DNA of 64,000 nucleotides from Parvularcula sp. LCG005. Lineage in GTDB: Bacteria > Pseudomonadota > Alphaproteobacteria > Caulobacterales > Parvularculaceae. Below, piece after piece: positions 25,351 through 33,474 of this stretch. The notes below the pieces were generated by a model. The model was not told where the DNA came from. It searched no databases and was given only the letters and a program-made list of their open reading frames with translations. The DNA is taken from the NCBI RefSeq assembly GCF_032930845.1, contig NZ_CP136758.1, positions 1,937,001 through 2,001,000 on the forward strand. Reading direction: 5' to 3'. The translations under genes were made by a program, and so were the position numbers. Numbering within the stretch: the first letter of the stretch is position 1; every line of letters begins with the position of its first letter.

Positions 25351-26742
25351 TCAGGCAACGGATTGGCGAGTGGAGCCAAAACTGCCATTCGCCGCCGTTT
25401 TCAGCGCAACATCAAATTTTGACCTGAACTGCCCCGCAGACTTCTCGCTCAACCGAACGGTGAGGCTGCGGGCATTGTCTTCATCCGCGTCAGCCGTCGA
25501 CACGACGTCGCCATGGGCATGCAGCCAGGCTTCGGCCGCGCCGTCCTGGTCCCCGATGATCACGGCATACGCGTTATAGTCTTGGGTCAGCAGCGCATCG
25601 ATGGCAGCATAGAGTTGCTCGACATTCTGCCCACTGACCGCTGAAACAGGCACGATCACCGGTTCATCAAGGCTTGCGTCCGACGTCTCTGTCCGCAACT
25701 TGGATATGGCCATCAGATTTACGCGTTCATCCGCGTCAATCATGTCGATCTTGTTCCAGACCTCGATGACCTGCTGTCCGTCGCCATCCTGCACGCCGAT
25801 CTGCTTGAGAACGGACAGAACGTCCGAGCGCTGAGCGTCACTCTCCGGATGCGCGATATCCCGCACGTGGAGAATGATGTCAGCCTCCAGCACCTCTTCC
25901 AGCGTTGCGCGGAAGGAGGCGATCAGATCCGTCGGCAGGTTCGAGATGAATCCCACCGTATCGGAAAGAATGACCCGGCAGGCCCCAGGCAGGTCGACAG
26001 CACGCATGGTCGGGTCAAGCGTCGCGAAGAGCAAGTCTTCGGCCATGACGCTGGCGCCGGTCATCCGGTTGAAGAGGGTCGATTTTCCAGCGTTGGTATA
26101 GCCGACGAGCGCAATAACCGGGTGTGGCGCCTTCTTGCGCTTCGCCCGCTGCAATGTCCGGGTGCGTCGCACCTGTTCGATTTCCGCCTTCAGGCGGTCG
26201 ATCTTACCTGCCAGTACCCGCCGGTCGGCCTCAATCTGCCGCTCACCGGGGCCGCCGAGAAAGCCTGCACCACCGCGCTGGCGTTCAAGGTGGGTCCAGG
26301 ACCGCACGAGGCGTGACCGTTGATAGGTCAGGTGGGCCAGAGCCACCTGCAGGCGGCCTTCCTTGGTCTGGGCACGCTCACCAAAAATTTCGAGGATCAG
26401 CGCGGTTCGGTCGAGAACCTTGGCATGCCAGGCCTTTTCCAGATTGCGGTGCTGCACCGGGGTCAGCAGACCGTTGACAATCACGAGACCAGGACGCGGG
26501 TCCAGATCGTCAAGAAGCGCGCGAATGTCATCAACCTTGCCGCTGCCAAACAGCGTTGCCGGACGTGGATCGTTAATACGGACCACATCGGCGTGGTCAA
26601 TGGTCAACCCGATCGCCGCCGTCAGGCCAACGGCTTCGGCCAAGCGTTCGGGGGATGTTCGCGCATTGGCTTCATACGCAAATTCAGGATGCAAAACGAT
26701 GGCGCGATCGAACACGCCCTGTGGTTCAAAGTCGTCGGACAA
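25351..26742 (-). CDS. hflX: GTPase HflX
   Basis: 463 aa ribosome-associated GTPase that splits stalled 50S/70S ribosomes under stress. The N-terminal HflX domain has GKVDDIRALLDDL and GLLTPVQHRNLEK, followed by the helical linker with GGPGERQIEADRR. The G domain has P-loop GYTNAGKSTLFN, DTVGFI (switch II) and the specificity motif NKID. A TTG start at 26742 is chosen: it is one base after the hfq stop, behind GAGGAG contained in the hfq terminus. The frame runs further upstream, but only antisense to nothing and within hfq. The arrangement indicates translational coupling to hfq. Confidence 0.93.
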   Translation of the reverse strand: MSDDFEPQGVFDRAIVLHPEFAYEANARTSPERLAEAVGLTAAIGLTIDHADVVRINDPRPATLFGSGKVDDIRALLDDLDPRPGLVIVNGLLTPVQHRNLEKAWHAKVLDRTALILEIFGERAQTKEGRLQVALAHLTYQRSRLVRSWTHLERQRGGAGFLGGPGERQIEADRRVLAGKIDRLKAEIEQVRRTRTLQRAKRKKAPHPVIALVGYTNAGKSTLFNRMTGASVMAEDLLFATLDPTMRAVDLPGACRVILSDTVGFISNLPTDLIASFRATLEEVLEADIILHVRDIAHPESDAQRSDVLSVLKQIGVQDGDGQQVIEVWNKIDMIDADERVNLMAISKLRTETSDASLDEPVIVPVSAVSGQNVEQLYAAIDALLTQDYNAYAVIIGDQDGAAEAWLHAHGDVVSTADADEDNARSLTVRLSEKSAGQFRSKFDVALKTAANGSFGSTRQSVA

Positions 26743-26743
26743 A

Positions 26744-26986
26744 TTACTCCTCGTCGTCCTCGTCCAAGCGAAGATCGAGCGGCTGAGCCGGCATGATAGT
26801 GGAGACGGCGTGCTTGTAAACAAGCTGAACCTGTCCATCACGCTTCAGGAGCAGACAGAAGCTGTCGAACCACGTGATAATGCCCTGCAGTTTGACGCCA
26901 TTGACCAGAAAAACGGTCACATGAGCCTTTGATTTGCGGGCCTGGTTCAAGAAGGTGTCTTGTAGGCTTTGTTTTTTATCGTTCAT
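26744..26986 (-). CDS. hfq: RNA chaperone Hfq
   Basis: 80 aa Sm-like hexameric RNA chaperone that pairs small RNAs with mRNAs. Sm1 core: [31 protein letters not shown]; Sm2: YKHAVSTI. Start [13 protein letters not shown] at 26986 is standard for alphaproteobacteria; the longer frame to 27040 is not homologous. No Shine-Dalgarno is seen, but a TATAAT lies 9 bases before the ATG, suggesting a leaderless message. The acidic tail ([10 protein letters not shown]) is short. Upstream of hflX with a 1-bp gap. Confidence 0.96.
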   Translation of the reverse strand: MNDKKQSLQDTFLNQARKSKAHVTVFLVNGVKLQGIITWFDSFCLLLKRDGQVQLVYKHAVSTIMPAQPLDLRLDEDDEE

Positions 26987-26995
26987 TTCAATCAC

Positions 26996-27001
26996 ATTAT
27001 A
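26996..27001 (-). promoter_or_regulatory. Candidate -10 element of a leaderless hfq promoter
   Basis: TATAAT on the minus strand ends 9 bases before the hfq ATG, so transcription would start within about three bases of the start codon. No good -35 hexamer is present; a GTGCA-N-TGCAC inverted repeat lies at 27022-27032, in the -35 region, and may be an activator or repressor site. Confidence 0.4.
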
Positions 27002-27091
27002 GCCAAATTGTTCAGGAAATAGTGCAGTGCACCATTCCATCTGTCTAGGCTTTTTTAGGCTGCAGCAGCTGTCGTGCAGGTTTGCACACTT

Positions 27092-28504
27092 TTAACCCTG
27101 CCAGAACCGGCGGTTTACAACCACTAGCAGTACTATGAGTTCAAGGCGTCCGGCAATCATGCCAACGCCGAAGGCTGTTCGCAGACCGGGTTCGAATATC
27201 AGATAATCACCCGTCATCAAGGGTGCCAGTGTCAAAAGCGGTCCGCTGTTCGAGATCACCGCCACGGCGGCGGTTGCGCTGGTCTCCAGCGAGTATCCGA
27301 AAAAGGCTGTCGCCAGCACGAGGATCGCCAGAAGGACGGCGAATGCCAGCGCGTGGATCCAGACGCCGAACTCGTTGGTCGATGGTGACCGACCGGACAC
27401 CGCGCCCGGGTGCGTGAGACGCCAAAGCTCCTCCCCCGTTCGCTGGAAGGTCAGCAACCACCGCAGCAATTTGATCCCGCCAGCGGTCGAAACGGCCGCA
27501 CCGCCGATGACGGAGGTGACAAGGATCGGGATCAGCGCTGGCGGTCGCCCGAGGGTGATCCCATTGGTCGACAGGCTGGAGACGGCATTGAAGGCCTGCG
27601 CCAGAAGGCGGTCAATATCGCCCGCCCCACGGGACAGCCAGAAGATCACCGCAATAACGGGAATCAGGATCAGGAAGGTGCGGGTCTCTGGGTCCCGACC
27701 ATTGCGGATCCCCGTGCCGCGCCCCAGGACGCGATAGGCGATCACGACAAAGTTCACCGCCCCCAGGATCATCAGGATCATCGCGACTAGCCGCGACGGC
27801 ACGTCATAAGCGGCAATTCCCTGCGGATGCGGCACGAAGCCGCCCGACGCGAGGAACGACATGGCCATGGTCATGGCCTCGATCACGCTGATACCCAACA
27901 GCATCAGCGCGAGGGCCCCAAAAGCGGCGATCGCGCCGTAGATTGGCGCGAAGGACCGGATCGCCCGGGCGAAGGCGCGAAGATAGCTGCCCTCCTCTCC
28001 GCGAGCGAACGGTGGGACCAGTGGCGCGATACCGATGAATTCCGGGCGGATGAATACGGCCGCGGCCGTCGACACTGATACCAGTCCACCAATCCACTGC
28101 AGGCTGGCCCGGTAGAGCATGTCATGATCCGTGGCGCGGGCGAGCGGCTCAGACAGCCATGCTCCGGTCGTCGTGATCGCCGAGACGGCCTCGAACCACG
28201 CCTCGCCAAAGCGCATTCCCTCGAACAGAAACGGTATGGCAGCCGTGACCGGCAGCACCGCCCAGAAGAACAGGAGCGCCAGAAGAAGCTCCCGCAGCCC
28301 ACTGCGCACCGGGGCCACGGACCTCATTCCCGTGCTGATTGCCAAGCTCAGCGTGCCGACCATCGACGCGCCCATCGCGCCGAGCAGATAGCCGGAAAAA
28401 GACGCACTGCCAGATGTCCCTGCGAGAAGCGCAGGCCACAGCATCGCCACGGCAATCCCGAAATGGGAGTAGGCAATGAACCGGAGGACCGGCGCAAAAT
28501 TCAT
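27092..28504 (-). CDS. trkH: Trk/Ktr-type potassium channel subunit
   Basis: 470 aa integral membrane protein forming the K+ pore, with four membrane-pore-membrane repeats. Pore loops are visible: SAITTTGAW (first), ASGGFVPHP (second), SSLSTNGI (third) and SNSGPLLTL (fourth), each keeping the key Gly. It works with the cytosolic NAD-binding gate TrkA, encoded 21 bp upstream. Placing trkH between trkA and hfq differs from the usual alphaproteobacterial order, where hfq follows trkA closely. Confidence 0.94.
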   Translation of the reverse strand: MNFAPVLRFIAYSHFGIAVAMLWPALLAGTSGSASFSGYLLGAMGASMVGTLSLAISTGMRSVAPVRSGLRELLLALLFFWAVLPVTAAIPFLFEGMRFGEAWFEAVSAITTTGAWLSEPLARATDHDMLYRASLQWIGGLVSVSTAAAVFIRPEFIGIAPLVPPFARGEEGSYLRAFARAIRSFAPIYGAIAAFGALALMLLGISVIEAMTMAMSFLASGGFVPHPQGIAAYDVPSRLVAMILMILGAVNFVVIAYRVLGRGTGIRNGRDPETRTFLILIPVIAVIFWLSRGAGDIDRLLAQAFNAVSSLSTNGITLGRPPALIPILVTSVIGGAAVSTAGGIKLLRWLLTFQRTGEELWRLTHPGAVSGRSPSTNEFGVWIHALAFAVLLAILVLATAFFGYSLETSATAAVAVISNSGPLLTLAPLMTGDYLIFEPGLRTAFGVGMIAGRLELIVLLVVVNRRFWQG

Positions 28505-28525
28505 CCGGTCTCCGCCATTGCTGGG

Positions 28526-29899
28526 TTAGAAATATTCAACAGAGACGCGGAACAGCTTCTCGACGGCACTGACATGTTCTTTCAGCGTCAGGAGGACGAC
28601 AAGGTCACCCGCTTCGATGACCGTCTGTGCCCGCGGCAGGATGACCTCGTCGCCGCGCATGACCGACCCGATGATCACCCCGGACGGCAGATTGGCTTCG
28701 GACAGCGGCTTGCCGACAAGATCAGATGTTTCCAGCGCTATCGCTTCCACCAGCTCCGCCTTGCCATCCAGGATCGAGTAAACGGACTTGATCCGGCCCC
28801 GGCGGACATGGTGCAGAATCGTCGAAATGGTGATCGCGCGGGGATCGATCACGCGATCGATACCAACCGACCGGCTCAGGTCTGCATATTCCGGTTCGTT
28901 GACGAGAATATTGCTTCGTCTCGCCCCCTCCCGCTTGGCGATGATCGCCGAGAGGAGGTTCGTCTCATCGCTATTGGTGAGGGCGACCACCGCCTCTGCG
29001 TCTGCCACACCTGCTTCGCGCAGGATTTCACGGTCGAGGCCACTGCCCTGCAGCACGATCGTGCGCTCAAGCTTTTCAGCGATCTGCGCAGCCCGGGCGG
29101 GGTCCCGCTCGATCATTCGGATCTTGGATTGCCCCATGGATTCAAGCGCGGCGGCCACGTCGAATCCGATATTGCCGCCACCAACAATGATGATCCGCCG
29201 GGCGCGCGCCTGATCCTGTCCGAGGATTTGTATTGCGCGATCCACCCGCGACCGTTCGGCGACGAAATAGACCTCGTCCCCCGTCTGCAGTTGATCTTCA
29301 GAACTCGTCCGGAAAAACCGGTTGCCGCGACTGACCCCGGCAATGGTGATCTTCAGATCGGGAAACAGCTCCCGAACCTGCCCCAACGGCGTGCCAAGTA
29401 TTGGGCAATCATCGGACAGCCGGATACCGACGGCCCAGATGCGGCCCTCGGCAAACGTCTTGATGTCAAAAGCCGCTGGCGTCGTGAGCCGCTGAAGGAT
29501 TGCATCGGCCACTTCCTTTTCCGGCGAGATGACCACGTCGATCGGAATATTGTCGCGGCTGAACACATCCGCATATCGCCGGTCGAGATAGCTTTGGGCG
29601 CGGATCCGCGCGAGTTTTGTGGGGATCCCAAAGACAGAATGCGCCATTTGACAGGCGACGATATTGACCTCGTCCGATGCGGTCACGGCAATCATCATGT
29701 CCGCATCCCTGGCGCCGGCTTCCTGCAAAACATCAGGATAGGAACCGGAGCCAACGACGCCCCGCACGTCGAGGCGCTCCGTCACTTGCCGGATCAGCGC
29801 CGGTGCCTGGTCGATGACGGTCACGTCCGCCTTCTCCTGGGCCAGGCGCGCCGCAATACCGTAACCAACGCGACCAGCGCCGCAAACGATCGCTCTCAT
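28526..29899 (-). CDS. trkA: Trk potassium-uptake regulatory subunit
   Basis: 457 aa peripheral membrane protein with two RCK units. Each has a Rossmann NAD-binding half, GAGRVGYGIA at residues 8-17 and GGGNIGFDVA near 237, each followed by a TrkA-C lobe. It gates TrkH in response to nucleotides. The ATG at 29899 has AAGGAGG 7 nt upstream; a 52-residue upstream extension is unlike the family. First gene of trkA-trkH. The ntrYX pair often found upstream of trkA in alphaproteobacteria is not here; a divergent patatin gene occupies the place. Confidence 0.95.
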   Translation of the reverse strand: MRAIVCGAGRVGYGIAARLAQEKADVTVIDQAPALIRQVTERLDVRGVVGSGSYPDVLQEAGARDADMMIAVTASDEVNIVACQMAHSVFGIPTKLARIRAQSYLDRRYADVFSRDNIPIDVVISPEKEVADAILQRLTTPAAFDIKTFAEGRIWAVGIRLSDDCPILGTPLGQVRELFPDLKITIAGVSRGNRFFRTSSEDQLQTGDEVYFVAERSRVDRAIQILGQDQARARRIIIVGGGNIGFDVAAALESMGQSKIRMIERDPARAAQIAEKLERTIVLQGSGLDREILREAGVADAEAVVALTNSDETNLLSAIIAKREGARRSNILVNEPEYADLSRSVGIDRVIDPRAITISTILHHVRRGRIKSVYSILDGKAELVEAIALETSDLVGKPLSEANLPSGVIIGSVMRGDEVILPRAQTVIEAGDLVVLLTLKEHVSAVEKLFRVSVEYF

Positions 29900-30057
29900 C
29901 GGGCGACCTCCTTCAGGCTCAACATTTAGGGGCCGCTTTTGCGCTACACCGGCCCGTCTGTCACGGGGGTGACCAAAATGCGTTCTGAGGACCCCAAATC
30001 GGCAGTCAGCCGTTAACATTGTTGGCCTAGCGTACCCATAAAAGAGGAAACGCACCC

Positions 30058-31182
30058 ATGACCGAACGCAAAAGTGCGCTGGTCCTGTCCGGCGGTGGCG
30101 CCAGGGGCGCCTATCAGGTCGGCGTCATCAAGGCCTTGGCATCCCTGACCAAGCCCGGAACCCAACCCTTTCCCATTCTGACCGGGGTGTCGGTCGGCGC
30201 GCTGAACGCCTGCGTACTCGCCGCCGACGGCGACGATTTTCCCCGCGCGGCAGCTGAGCTTGAAAAGATCTGGCGAGCGTTGTCTTGCGACGCCGTCTAC
30301 CGGACCGACTGGCGCGCGATGAGCGGCAACATTCTGGGCTGGCTTCGGGCCGCCGTATTCGGCTGGGCCGGTGCAAGGCCGCCCCGATCCCTTCTCGACA
30401 ATGCGCCACTGCGCGATCTTCTCGACACCCACATCGACTTTGCACGGCTCAACAGCACAGTGGGCGAAGGGGCCCTGAAGGCGTTTGCGATCACGTCCTC
30501 ATCCTATGCGACGGGCCGCGCGATTACCTTCTTCAAAAGTGAGCGGGATATCGAGCAGTGGCAGCGGGCGCGGCGTGAGGGCGTCCGCAGCAATTTCAGT
30601 CCAGACCACGTTCTGGGGTCATCCGCCCTACCCTTTGTCTTCCCGGCGATTGAACATGGCGGCATCTATTACGGGGACGGTGCCTTGCGGGAGAACGCGC
30701 CCCTGTCCGCCGCGATCCATCTGGGCTGTGACCGCATCTTCACCATCGGGGCACGGGACCTGGAACCCGACCCCGAAAAGCCCCAAGCGCACCCGGTTTA
30801 TCCCAGCGTTGGGTATCTGGCCGGGCAGATGCTCGACATTTTGTTCAACGACAATGCCGACGCCGATATTGAACGGCTTAAGCGGATCAACTCCACGCTA
30901 GCCCTTCTGACGGACGAGCAGCGTCAGAACAGTCATTTAAGGCCGATAGAGATTTTCGCGATCAATCCGAGCACGGATATTCGGGAGATTGCAGGACGGC
31001 ACAGCCACGAATTGCCAGCGTCCGTCAAAGCCATCCTGCGTGTCATCGGCGCGATGAGCGAGCCTTGGGTCCTGCCCAGCTATCTGACCTTCGAGCCCGG
31101 ATATATTGGTGAACTGATCGACCTTGGCTATGCCGACACCATGGCCCAGAAGGCCCAGTGGCAGGCCATGCTGGGCATCTAG
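30058..31182 (+). CDS. Patatin-like phospholipase
   Basis: 374 aa serine lipid acyl hydrolase. The oxyanion-hole motif is SGGGARGAYQVG (11-22), the nucleophile elbow is GVSVGALNA with Ser45, and the dyad Asp is in YYGDGALRENAPL (about 205). No signal peptide is seen, so it is probably cytosolic or membrane-associated. The C-terminal third is specific to a bacterial subfamily of unknown substrate. GAGGAAAC lies before the ATG. Divergent from trkA; convergent with purA. Confidence 0.9.
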   Translation: MTERKSALVLSGGGARGAYQVGVIKALASLTKPGTQPFPILTGVSVGALNACVLAADGDDFPRAAAELEKIWRALSCDAVYRTDWRAMSGNILGWLRAAVFGWAGARPPRSLLDNAPLRDLLDTHIDFARLNSTVGEGALKAFAITSSSYATGRAITFFKSERDIEQWQRARREGVRSNFSPDHVLGSSALPFVFPAIEHGGIYYGDGALRENAPLSAAIHLGCDRIFTIGARDLEPDPEKPQAHPVYPSVGYLAGQMLDILFNDNADADIERLKRINSTLALLTDEQRQNSHLRPIEIFAINPSTDIREIAGRHSHELPASVKAILRVIGAMSEPWVLPSYLTFEPGYIGELIDLGYADTMAQKAQWQAMLGI

Positions 31183-31185
31183 GCA

Positions 31186-32478
31186 TTAGATCCCGAAGGG
31201 GTCCTTGACCAGAATGACGTCTTCGCGCTCCGGCGACGTCGACACCACCGAAACGGGGCAGTCGATCAGCTCTTCAATCCGGCGGACATATTTTGCCGCC
31301 TGCGCTGGAAGCTGCGCCCAGGAGCGTGCTCCAACCGTGGATTCGGACCAGCCTTCGATCTCTTCATAGACCGGCTTGATGTTCCGTTGACGGTCAATAC
31401 CGGCAGGCAGATAGTCATATTCTTCGCCGTCGATAATGTACCCGGTACAAACCTTCAGCACGTCAAAACCGTCCAGAACGTCAAGCTTGGTCAGGGCAAT
31501 ACCGTTGACACCGGACAGTTTGAGGCTCTGACGGACCAAAGCCGCATCAAACCAGCCGCAGCGACGTTTGCGTCCTGTGACAACACCAAATTCGTGCCCC
31601 CGTTCGCCAAGGCGCTCGCCGGTAGCGTCTTTCAGTTCTGTGGGGAATGGTCCCTCACCAACACGGGTGGTGTACGCCTTGACGATGCCAAGGACGAAGC
31701 CGGTGGCAGCGGGGCCAACGCCGGATCCGGCAGAGACCTGTCCCGTCACCACATTGGATGATGTGACAAAGGGAAATGTTCCGTGGTCCACGTCGAGAAG
31801 AACACCCTGCGCCCCTTCAAACAGGATGCGCTTGCCGGCACGGCGGGCGTCATCCAGCAGACGCCAGACCGGCATTGCATAGGGCAGGATTTCCGGTGCG
31901 ATTTCCATCAGCTCACGGTGAATCTGGTCCGCATCGAGCACGGGCTCACCGAAACCGGCGCGCAGGGCATTGTGATGCGCCAGCAGACGCTCGATCTTGC
32001 CCGGCAAGGTGTCAGGATAAGCAAGATCACAGACGCGAATCGCCCGGCGACCCACCTTGTCTTCATAGGCCGGGCCGATCCCGCGCTTGGTCGTGCCGAT
32101 CTTGTTGTCCCCCGCCGCGCCCTCGCGCAGACCGTCAAGGTCACGGTGGAAAGGCAGGATCAGGCAGGCATTGTCGGCGATGGCGAGGCTGGTCGGTGAA
32201 ATCGTCACCCCCTGCCCGCGGAGCTTTTCGACTTCCGTCTTGAACGCCCATGGGTCAACGACGACACCATTGCCGATCACGGACATTTTGCCGCCGCGCA
32301 CGATGCCTGAGGGCAGCAGGGACAGTTTGTAGACCTTGCCGTCGACGACGAGGGTATGGCCGGCATTGTGCCCGCCCTGGAAGCGGACAACGACGTCAGC
32401 GCGCGCCGACAGCCAGTCAACAATCTTCCCCTTGCCTTCATCGCCCCACTGGGCACCGACGACTGCTACATTCGCCAT
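31186..32478 (-). CDS. purA: Adenylosuccinate synthetase
   Basis: 430 aa GTP-dependent enzyme joining IMP and aspartate in the first step of AMP synthesis. The N-terminal P-loop-like segment [17 protein letters not shown] carries the catalytic Asp13, and GGHNAGHTL the catalytic His41. IMP-binding [12 protein letters not shown] and C-terminal base-specificity TKLDVL are present. Length equals the bacterial norm. Single gene, convergent with the patatin gene and divergent from an outer-membrane protein. Confidence 0.97.
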   Translation of the reverse strand: MANVAVVGAQWGDEGKGKIVDWLSARADVVVRFQGGHNAGHTLVVDGKVYKLSLLPSGIVRGGKMSVIGNGVVVDPWAFKTEVEKLRGQGVTISPTSLAIADNACLILPFHRDLDGLREGAAGDNKIGTTKRGIGPAYEDKVGRRAIRVCDLAYPDTLPGKIERLLAHHNALRAGFGEPVLDADQIHRELMEIAPEILPYAMPVWRLLDDARRAGKRILFEGAQGVLLDVDHGTFPFVTSSNVVTGQVSAGSGVGPAATGFVLGIVKAYTTRVGEGPFPTELKDATGERLGERGHEFGVVTGRKRRCGWFDAALVRQSLKLSGVNGIALTKLDVLDGFDVLKVCTGYIIDGEEYDYLPAGIDRQRNIKPVYEEIEGWSESTVGARSWAQLPAQAAKYVRRIEELIDCPVSVVSTSPEREDVILVKDPFGI

Positions 32479-32566
32479 GCTGCACTACCTTCGATCATGT
32501 TTCAAAACCGTGCGGACCATAGAAAGGTGCGCGCAAGGTGCAATGCCTTTTTGCCGGTTCGATTGG

Positions 32567-32582
32567 TTAAGAGCAGATTAAC
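32567..32582 (+). promoter_or_regulatory. Perfect CtrA-type binding site upstream of an outer-membrane protein gene
   Basis: TTAA-N7-TTAAC exactly matches the full CtrA recognition sequence of Caulobacterales-type alphaproteobacteria. It lies about 50 bp before the ATG at 32634, at promoter distance. Cell-cycle control of the downstream gene is inferred. Confidence 0.55.
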
Positions 32583-32633
32583 GCTTCTTTGGCACGCCGG
32601 TGACATCAATCCATCGTGATTTCGGGACCCGGC

Positions 32634-33467
32634 ATGCGCCACCTTGCTGTCATCAGCGTTCTTTTTACCGCGCCCGCCATGGCGCAGGAAACGCCTGACG
32701 ATGTCATCATCCCCTCTCCAAGTGAGTTGAAAGCCCGCCAGGCCTATGATGTGCTGCAACCACGCGCGGCCCTGCCCCGTGGACGCTCACAGAGCGCGGG
32801 CGACGCCCCCATCGTTCGCCAGCCCCGCTATTCGTCCAGCGGCGGCGTGGCCGCCATGGCGGCTCCGGTCTATCAAAGCCGTGCCTATCCGAAAGACACG
32901 AACGGCTCGCCTGCGACGCCGACGCAATATGGTGTCCATGCAGAGGTCAGAGCGGGTATCGACCACCCCGCCTCAGGGAATGTCTCGGACGATATCCTGC
33001 TCGGTCTTGGCGCTGGCTATGATCACGATTTTGGCAATTTCTTTGTTGGCGGGTATCTCGGTGTCGACTGGTCCGGCGCGGAGGGCGCACTGGACGAGGT
33101 GACATTCGCTGATGGCGGCGGTGTGTTCAGCGGGACGGACAGCCTTGGTCGCGAGATTGAGCTCGGCCTGCGCCTTGGGATGCAGGCGACGGACGATATC
33201 AACGTTTACGGCCTTGTCGCGCTGACGCGCCTGACCCGCACGCTGGACGGGGTGCTGGAAACGGAAATCGATGATGTGCCGGTACCGATCCATACGACAA
33301 TCCATCACGATGGCTGGCGGTTGGGTGCGGGTTCGGAGATCAATCTGTTCTCAGATATCTTTGCGAAAGCCGAGTACCGGTACACGGACTACCGCGACAA
33401 TGACGGCACCATCCTGACGCAAAACGCCCGCCACCAGGTGGTGACGGGCGTCGGCTTGCGGTTCTAG
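32634..33467 (+). CDS. Outer-membrane beta-barrel protein (OmpA-like/porin-family 8-strand type)
   Basis: 277 aa. Signal peptide MRHLAVISVLFTAPAMA-Q. A disordered Ala/Pro/Arg-rich region (about 45-95) precedes a barrel of about eight amphipathic strands with repeated Tyr/Gly (VRAGIDHPASG, FVGGYLGVDWSG, KAEYRYTDYRDND). It ends in Phe (VVTGVGLRF), a BAM signal. Function is structural or unknown. The ATG at 32634 begins the signal peptide; a GTG at 32616 is possible. A perfect CtrA-type site lies upstream. The 3' end overlaps a hairpin that may terminate serA. Confidence 0.83.
   Translation: MRHLAVISVLFTAPAMAQETPDDVIIPSPSELKARQAYDVLQPRAALPRGRSQSAGDAPIVRQPRYSSSGGVAAMAAPVYQSRAYPKDTNGSPATPTQYGVHAEVRAGIDHPASGNVSDDILLGLGAGYDHDFGNFFVGGYLGVDWSGAEGALDEVTFADGGGVFSGTDSLGREIELGLRLGMQATDDINVYGLVALTRLTRTLDGVLETEIDDVPVPIHTTIHHDGWRLGAGSEINLFSDIFAKAEYRYTDYRDNDGTILTQNARHQVVTGVGLRF
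33421..33451 (-). terminator. Possible serA terminator embedded in the tail of the outer-membrane protein gene
   Basis: On the minus strand ACGCCCG pairs with CGGGCGT around an inner CCACC/GGTGG element and is followed by a short T-tract (33424-33421). It lies 24 bp past the serA stop, inside the convergent gene's last codons. The T-tract is short, so termination may be partial. Confidence 0.4.
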
Positions 33468-33474
33468 CAACAGC

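Noticed and set aside
28124-29929. A 601-codon open frame on the plus strand
   Set aside because: It lies antisense to trkH and trkA, has low-complexity His/Arg/Asp composition typical of a GC-rich shadow frame and no ribosome site.
29989-30014. GGACC-N17-CGTT before the patatin gene
   Set aside because: One mismatch in the -35 pentamer; not strong enough to call an EcfG promoter, though position fits.
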